Source: Diplonema japonicum
Lineage: Eukaryota > Euglenozoa > Diplonemea > Diplonemida > Diplonemidae
Length of the DNA: 64,000 nucleotides
NCBI GenBank assembly: GCA_964019335.1
Contig: OZ025696.1
Span: 62,001-126,000 of the forward strand
Direction: 5' to 3'
The translations under genes were made by a program, and so were the position numbers. Positions 59,601 to 64,000 of the stretch are shown piece after piece. The notes beneath the pieces were generated by a model. That model was not told the origin of the DNA. It saw only the letters and a program-made list of their open reading frames with translations, and ran no database searches. Position 1 is the first letter of the stretch; each line of letters begins with the position of its first letter.

Positions 59601-60264
59601 TTGCAAGTATGGTATTTAGTGGAATGGAAGGCCCGCTGGCGAATTCTTCGATATCGATGATGGAGGCGGGAAGGGCCTCGAGCTTACGCGATAGCTGGTA
59701 CTTCCACGCGCAGATCCAGATGCGGATGAGTGGTTCCTCGCGCGACGTGCTCTTTCGAATGTTCCTGTAAAGAGTGTCAGCATGGTCACCATCGCCCGAC
59801 AAAAGGACGATAACAAGAGGTGCGTAGCTATTCCTGCTGGTACGGATGTTCTTGTTGATGAGGGCCTGGATCTTGGAGTCTACCTTCCCAGACTGTCTTC
59901 CATTGACGGAGTCGTAGCCTAGCAGATCGAAATGCTTCTTCACCTCGCTGTCTAGATTGGGCAACGTTTCGGTGCTGTCCACCCAATACCATCCTAAGCA
60001 GTTTCTTTCGCCCCTCTTCGACACCAACGGTCCTTCCTCACATTCGCACAGCTTGTGTATCAGCCTCTTGTAGTCAACACTGCCTGCGTGCGTGACGTGT
60101 GCTCCATCAGCTATAACTAAGGACGGCTGGCGTAGATAAGCTGGTCTGGTGAACCAGGAGTCATCCATGCACCCCATATTGTGTAACGTCGAAAGATGTG
60201 AGGTGATACCAGATTGCCAGAAAGAGAAAAAAAAGAAAAAGACAACATCAAAGAAAGAACCCAT
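56692..60264 (-). CDS. NYN-domain nuclease fused to a DExH-box RNA helicase
   Basis: 1190 residues from the first ATG (60264); a second in-frame Met at residue 30 (MGCMDD) is possible. An N-terminal NYN/PIN-like domain (about 46-205) shows acidic residues in family positions: D53 (LVIADGAHV), D129 (GKVDSKI) and D158/D160 (LLSGDGDH). A DEAH-family helicase follows: TGCGKST (281-287), DEVH (395-398), SAT (427-429) and QRAGRVGRTSPG (646-657). Then come winged-helix/HA2-like (LTPTGRLISRLPFDVSSA) and OB-like C-terminal regions. Expected to unwind structured RNA with ATP and, if the NYN part is active, to cut it. The likely role is RNA surveillance or processing. Predicted acceptor AG at 60304-60305. 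Confidence 0.9.
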   Translation of the reverse strand: MGSFFDVVFFFFFSFWQSGITSHLSTLHNMGCMDDSWFTRPAYLRQPSLVIADGAHVTHAGSVDYKRLIHKLCECEEGPLVSKRGERNCLGWYWVDSTETLPNLDSEVKKHFDLLGYDSVNGRQSGKVDSKIQALINKNIRTSRNSYAPLVIVLLSGDGDHADTLYRNIRKSTSREEPLIRIWICAWKYQLSRKLEALPASIIDIEEFASGPSIPLNTILATPFSHDLQAAVDAVLPEYKKLGTTINNKVVPELLCNPGLQKMISDIVEKNVSVSIVNGRTGCGKSTQVPQIFYDLQCYEKLMKSKVNGVIARRPRVIVAEPRRIACRELYSRTQFERECKDFDWKLSGEAEVGYHISGDAHCTATTPIVFCTAGVLVKQLIHNEEEAWDVIVLDEVHEMTVEYEMLLSLLCSPEYLTTGKKLVIMSATLDGMCDELQDYVIKRCGASPDCVARYDLTPTTNPWPARAFSEYRSTHKENFNVATYTLSDIRKRQEMMAAQRATEEWLGMRCYFDSELCSVRDDFCYSLIVELIEAAKREDRNEVVLVFLPAWDLLSDWSIELKKQLDVDVSVLHSRIPVEKHEAAMRCTARRRVILANNIAESSITIENATVVVDRCLQKAPVLRNNDEPHKKLDYCFATKDAIIQRAGRVGRTSPGTCYRMLTDYEWKGGLMKTFKTPNMKTDALEDTVLNVYNRCDGRDNLPFTPIDILEACLNSPTREDINNTIEKLVRLEALRKENGRYVLTPTGRLISRLPFDVSSAVFVIKACSADHTMGKAAVIFAVLQTIPFYDAYTIRQSLDTGKFKSQHCRSFKSDVVACTEVLTAYCKNPERAHYMLDIKALEDGLRKICHARHELHRFRPLCPSLPEEVLGSNKVTSTKLMNSIKKEIGEMKITDYDYVLLMLLHAAVNKEKRLQQTSTYNQTEDGRGERSLWIHIPTKSRSKQHIDISTMKAYLNNADVGDIHVKTNNTGYRINVIVREDELAGHVRDDTVRNELGIGERNLKLNCVTKQARYKISDCNALLENNSVCSPAHFSSSWNVFASSVTKHGSKKGNHTAICTGINALLPVSPNRGPARGTSLTSIMDYIVLNAAELPAVGTYYSRVLTNLKDSFIERLNAAYDIPSDGCDDIDQDGEAVYSFEPARRIERNEGCLKDQLTGLFAEIFDIEFQAIVEHLPERFRSETASFF

Positions 60265-60799
60265 CGAACGAATAAAGAAAAATTGAGTGAACGAGACGAG
60301 GAGCTAGGAAATTCCCTCGTCTTTTGAGTGTGTCGGGGTGGGGGGGGAAAGGGGGGATAACACTATCCAGTCAGAAGCTAGGGAAACAAGACAAAACTGA
60401 GTCACGATATTACTCTATAAAAAAAGACCGGACTTTAACTATCTCGTCCAATACATCTCAAAGGCGCACCTGCAACGACAAACGTGCACACCCATTGGCG
60501 CGCACGCCTCCCATCTCGCTTTGGGTGTTGCAACTACTTGGGGCTAGAACTTTTGGCCGCCCAGGGCCTCATTTTAGTTTGCTCCCGAATAAAAAGAGAA
60601 AAAAACGATTTCTTAGTCTTGACTTATGTCGTTGTTTTTCGCACGAGTTTTTCTCGGCACAAGGTCGCATGTAATAAAGAGATTTCTCTTTTTTCTGAAA
60701 ATATGAAAAGAACGAAGAGAAACCCCAAAAAGCAGAAAGAAAGAAAAAGGGGGTTATGTTCAAGGGTAGCTAGGTTAAGGGGAGACGTCCTTCGTTCAC
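60265..60799. other. Intergenic spacer with one dispersed module
   Basis: CTTGACTTATGTCGTTG with GCACGAG (60618-60647) and CTCGGCACAAGGTCGCATG repeat the modules of 15.8 and 55.4-56.1 kb. No gene. Confidence 0.55.
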
Positions 60800-63508
60800 C
60801 TAACAGTACATCGCCTGCAGGCTGGAGGACAGCTTGCTGTCACTCGTCTCATCTTCGCAAGCTTTTCTAATGCTCTGCATGGATATCGACGTGTTGCTAC
60901 TAAGGGCAGTCTCAGCTGCTGCACGGTACATCGCATTCTTAATCTCAGCACCTGTGAGGGGCTGCTCGGCGAGTGTGCCGAAATCAATGGAAGGAGAAAG
61001 AGGTGCGGTAGGGGGTGCAGCCGCTTCCCACAGCCGCTTGCGTGTTTGCTTAGTAGGCAGGGCAAAGGGGATCTCGAACTTCGGACGCAGGGAAGGGCGG
61101 GGCCCTGATGTGGACAAGATGACTAACCCACCAGCACGCTCAGCGTGGAAAAGAAGGTAGGCGGCAAAGGACTTGTAAGATTCCCCTTCCAGCTGCTCGA
61201 CCCCCTCCAGAAGCAGCACCACATTGTTGTCTCTCGCATCTGAAAACAATGTTGCCACGTTCTTTGTGACAGTCCTGTACGCAGACATGATCTCCATGAC
61301 GCTCATCACCTGCATCGGCCTAGCTAGCTCGTAAGCCACCACCTCTGCCGCAAGTGTCTTCCCTGTTCCCTTAGGACCCGCAAACACAACAACAGTGCCC
61401 GTGTTGTCTTTGAACCCCCACTGTGAACGCATGATGCCTCTCGCTTTCTCGTACCCGATCACCTCCTTGATGCCCTTCTCTGTTTCCGGTTCTGTGATGA
61501 GCTGTGCGATGCCCACTGTCGGCGCGATACGTGACTTGGTGATCGCTTGCAACCTGCCTCGGACCTGTTGTTGGCACGCTTCGTCCAAGTCGGCTCCGGA
61601 CACGACAGGGTGCGCCCTGTCACGCGACACCGCTTTTGTGATCGCGTTGACAACAGCGTTCTTGATGAAACCACCGCTGAGCTCGTAGTTGACTGATAGC
61701 TCGCTCCAATTGATGTCCTTGGTGTCCAGCTTGTGGGGGATGTGCGACCTCCAGATCTTCTCTCGGAGCGTGGCATCAGGGTGTGGGAAATCGACGGAGA
61801 GCGTGATGCGGCGAAGGAGCGCCTCATCGAGGGTCGCAGCACGGTTGGTAGCCAATATGAGAAGCCCGTCAAATCGCTCCAGCTCCGTGAGGAGCAAGGT
61901 GACCGCTTTAGAGTTGTCGCGCGTCTCGAGCATCGCATCGCACTCATCGAAGAAAACAAGCGCGTTTTGTATAGACGCTTCACGGAACACCTGCCGCATG
62001 GTCTCCGGTGGACAGTCCCCGAACATGGGCACCGTTACCAGTAAAAGACGCTTCTCGAGCTGTTTCGCAAGAGCGTTGGCCATCATAGTCTTACCTGTCC
62101 CAGGCGGGCCGTGGAACAGAAGGATGACACCTGTCCCGTACCCGCCTGTCGCATCGTGGAAACCGATATCTTGGCGGAACTGCAGGGCGGCCTCGTGGTT
62201 CTCGACTGTGTCGGTGATACTCTTTTTCATCGCTTCAGGAAGAATGACACTGGAGAGGTCGACCTTCGGGGTGTAAAGGTTCGCTGCGTCGATGATATCT
62301 GAGAACTTTGTGTCGAGGCCGACGAAGTAGTCAAGCATGCGGCGGTCGATCTCCACCACACAGTCCATCAGGTCGTTTCCGCCAATCATCCGACGGTCAG
62401 AGACGCTGACTATCCCCGACGTGACCAGAGGACTCTGTTTGTGAAACGATTTTCTGTTCTCCATCTGCGATCTCAAAGACCCTATGCAGTGCACACCGAG
62501 GAGCGTTCCTACATCAAACCCAACTGTTCCCTGCGCGCGGATGGAGCTTCCAATGCGTCGCACGTCTTGAGAAACAATCCCGCTGAGAAGGGTGACAACG
62601 GTCCACAGTTCGAAATCGTTGAAGTTCTTTTGTTTTCTAACGGTCTCCAGGCGGGGCAGGCTTGTTTTCGATGTGAGCGAGAGACGAACCTCACATTTTC
62701 GGAGCGCGGCTCTTTCAACACTTTGTAGTTCTCTCATTTGCGACTCGGGACGCTGCTTTTCAAAACGACGGTCATCGTCGTCTTTCATACCCAGGTTGTA
62801 CAGCTTTAAACGAGCGGCAACAACCTCAAAACGATCTGACAGATAGTCCAAGTCATCTTTGTAAGCGCATAGTGTGTCAGGTTCGTCACGTTCCGGGGTT
62901 CTTTCTGGCTCTTCGGGGGAAGCATCTTCTTCTTCTAATGCTAAGTCAAGAACACCTTCTTCGTTGTCGTCAGCGAGAAGCGGTTGATACCGGCCTGTTT
63001 CCTCTAATACCTCCGACAAGGACGTGTCGGAGATTTTTAGGTATTCTGAGGGTGCGATGCGGACTCCAAGGAATCCTGCCAGAACCTCTCGAGGCATTTT
63101 GAATGTTTGGCTGCGGATTGTGCCGTCAAAACCGTCCTCTACCTCGATCAGCCCTTCCTTCATGTGCCGCCTCTCAGGGGACAGAAAGGTCAGGAGCTGT
63201 CCAGGTGTCATCCCTGATGCCTTGCAAATGTTCAGTGAATCACACCTTGAATCGTAGAGCTTGTTGTTTTCTTCGAGCTGGCAACCCGTGTTGTGCAACA
63301 CTACCCAGTGCATGGCCCGGACCTCTTCTCTCGTCAGGTCTAGTTTTCTGCTTACCAATGTTAGTACTGGTCTCGGTTCCATTTCCTCCCTTTCCATTAG
63401 ACACTCTTCTCTTGCCTTGGCCCGCTCCTCCCAGTCACCTTGTATCCTGTCTTGAAGAACGCCTAGCGCACATTGCAGGTAGTGGTCATCACTCTTGAAA
63501 GGTTGCAT
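60800..63508 (-). CDS. Tandem AAA+ ATPase with winged-helix-like domains
   Basis: 902 residues from MQPFKSDD at 63508, after an A12 leader. Upstream open frame (Phe-rich) is the pyrimidine tract of the acceptor. Two AAA modules. The first (about 420-640) has GPPGTGKT (467-474), FFDECDAM (Walker B D521/E522), sensor N555 and RR566-567. The second (about 670-890) has GPKGTGKT (711-718), but Walker B reads LLLEGVEQ, lacking the D-E pair, so it probably binds but does not hydrolyse ATP. Before each lies a winged-helix-like segment (about 51-150 and 298-400) ending L..(F/Y)(L/V)G, as in bacterial AAA proteins with a variant winged helix. A highly acidic linker lies at 180-215. The role is likely protein remodelling; the substrate is unknown. 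Confidence 0.85.
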   Translation of the reverse strand: MQPFKSDDHYLQCALGVLQDRIQGDWEERAKAREECLMEREEMEPRPVLTLVSRKLDLTREEVRAMHWVVLHNTGCQLEENNKLYDSRCDSLNICKASGMTPGQLLTFLSPERRHMKEGLIEVEDGFDGTIRSQTFKMPREVLAGFLGVRIAPSEYLKISDTSLSEVLEETGRYQPLLADDNEEGVLDLALEEEDASPEEPERTPERDEPDTLCAYKDDLDYLSDRFEVVAARLKLYNLGMKDDDDRRFEKQRPESQMRELQSVERAALRKCEVRLSLTSKTSLPRLETVRKQKNFNDFELWTVVTLLSGIVSQDVRRIGSSIRAQGTVGFDVGTLLGVHCIGSLRSQMENRKSFHKQSPLVTSGIVSVSDRRMIGGNDLMDCVVEIDRRMLDYFVGLDTKFSDIIDAANLYTPKVDLSSVILPEAMKKSITDTVENHEAALQFRQDIGFHDATGGYGTGVILLFHGPPGTGKTMMANALAKQLEKRLLLVTVPMFGDCPPETMRQVFREASIQNALVFFDECDAMLETRDNSKAVTLLLTELERFDGLLILATNRAATLDEALLRRITLSVDFPHPDATLREKIWRSHIPHKLDTKDINWSELSVNYELSGGFIKNAVVNAITKAVSRDRAHPVVSGADLDEACQQQVRGRLQAITKSRIAPTVGIAQLITEPETEKGIKEVIGYEKARGIMRSQWGFKDNTGTVVVFAGPKGTGKTLAAEVVAYELARPMQVMSVMEIMSAYRTVTKNVATLFSDARDNNVVLLLEGVEQLEGESYKSFAAYLLFHAERAGGLVILSTSGPRPSLRPKFEIPFALPTKQTRKRLWEAAAPPTAPLSPSIDFGTLAEQPLTGAEIKNAMYRAAAETALSSNTSISMQSIRKACEDETSDSKLSSSLQAMYC

Positions 63509-63564
63509 CCTTTTTTTTTTTTCTTTCTTGTTTCCCCTGTTTTTTTCTGGGGGAACAGAATGTT

Positions 63565-63620
63565 CTGTACAAGAGCGGCCAAAACAAAGGAGGAAAAATA
63601 AAAAAAAAAAAAGAAAGAAC
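63565..63620 (-). promoter_or_regulatory. Predicted trans-splice acceptor of the AAA ATPase gene
   Basis: Coding-strand T-rich tract, then CCTCCTTTG and CCGCTCTTGTACAG, AG at 63565-63566, 56 nt before the ATG at 63508. Confidence 0.5.
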
Positions 63621-64000
63621 AAAATAAAAAAAAAAAAAAAATACCAAGAAGGAAGAAAAGAAAGTCCACATATATTTTTTTGTTGCAAGGGAGTCCCCTC
63701 TTCTGGGAGGGTGGGGGGTGTTTGTTCACGGTTTAAGGAGGAAAAGAAAAAAAAAAGGGGGGGGGAAGGGTCCCTTTTTTTTCTCTTTTTTTTTCATCTT
63801 GTTTTTTTTTTTTCTTTCCTCTCTCTTCTTTTTCGTCTTTTTCTCGCTTATAAAAGAGGAAACTGGAGCAGCTGCATGTTCCGGGCCCTTTTGTATAGAC
63901 AAGTCAAAGACTTGTTTTTGCAGGATAAAAATAGAGAAATAATCCTTATGGTCTATAAAAAAAACTCCTCCCCTTCCTGCAGTACACGCATGGGGGATAA
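63621..64000. other. Intergenic sequence to the window end
   Basis: T-tracts near 63774-63815, a G-run near 63758 and a short inverted repeat CAAGTCAAAGACTTG near 63901-63915. No gene recognised. Confidence 0.5.

Noticed and set aside
63509-63688. N-terminal extension of the AAA ATPase with a Phe-rich hydrophobic stretch resembling a TM segment
   Set aside because: The stretch is the pyrimidine tract of the predicted splice acceptor at 63565. The protein most likely starts at 63508.
1-64000. tRNA, rRNA, snRNA or spliced-leader RNA genes
   Set aside because: No convincing box or fold pattern was recognised by eye. A covariance search would be needed to exclude divergent copies.

Overview
This is a eukaryotic window, most likely from a free-living euglenozoan (a diplonemid or bodonid-like flagellate). 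Every convincing protein gene lies on the minus strand and appears intronless. Many genes have a pyrimidine tract ending in AG just upstream of the start codon, as expected for spliced-leader trans-splicing of a polycistronic transcript. The first gene carries a kinetoplastid-style receptor cyclase domain. No spliced-leader RNA, tRNA or rRNA gene was recognised, so the assignment is inference. Intergenic DNA is saturated with long A/T tracts and with G-runs on the plus strand (C-runs on the transcribed sense).

Layout. 1-4.6 kb: a 1131-residue fusion of nucleotide cyclase, degenerate cyclase, cytochrome b5, globin and flavin reductase. 4.7-24 kb: a gene-poor, repeat-rich region with three small zinc-finger genes, a one-TM protein gene, a PLAC8-family gene, a decayed piggyBac element, a 5'-truncated LINE and many short LINE-related elements. 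24.4-26.7 kb: a Cys-rich four-TM protein and a mitochondrial carrier. 27.6-37 kb: two near-identical ADP-ribosyltransferase/ankyrin genes, a relic of a third copy, and a piggyBac-derived MITE. 37.3-52.3 kb: a one-TM protein, then five paralogous six-TM proteins with degenerate cyclase domains (A to E), interrupted by a second piggyBac element and by a sulfatase/SGNH-esterase pair. 52.4-55.1 kb: a ubiquitin-like/leucine-rich-repeat gene and its frameshifted duplicate. 55.4-56.3 kb: a degenerate tandem repeat. 56.7-63.5 kb: a NYN-nuclease/DExH-helicase fusion and a tandem AAA ATPase.

Functional reading. Signalling dominates: one probably active redox- or gas-linked cyclase plus five probable pseudocyclase receptors, and ADP-ribosylation enzymes with variable ankyrin arrays. 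Tandem duplication, gene conversion and unit-number change have shaped the receptor, ankyrin, leucine-rich-repeat and zinc-finger families. Two precise sequence-level events can be read directly. One is a piggyBac insertion at TTAA, with a paralogous empty site 7 kb away. The other is a full-length piggyBac relic paired with its internally deleted MITE. At least nine genes carry a 9-24 nt poly(A) leader directly or almost directly before the ATG.
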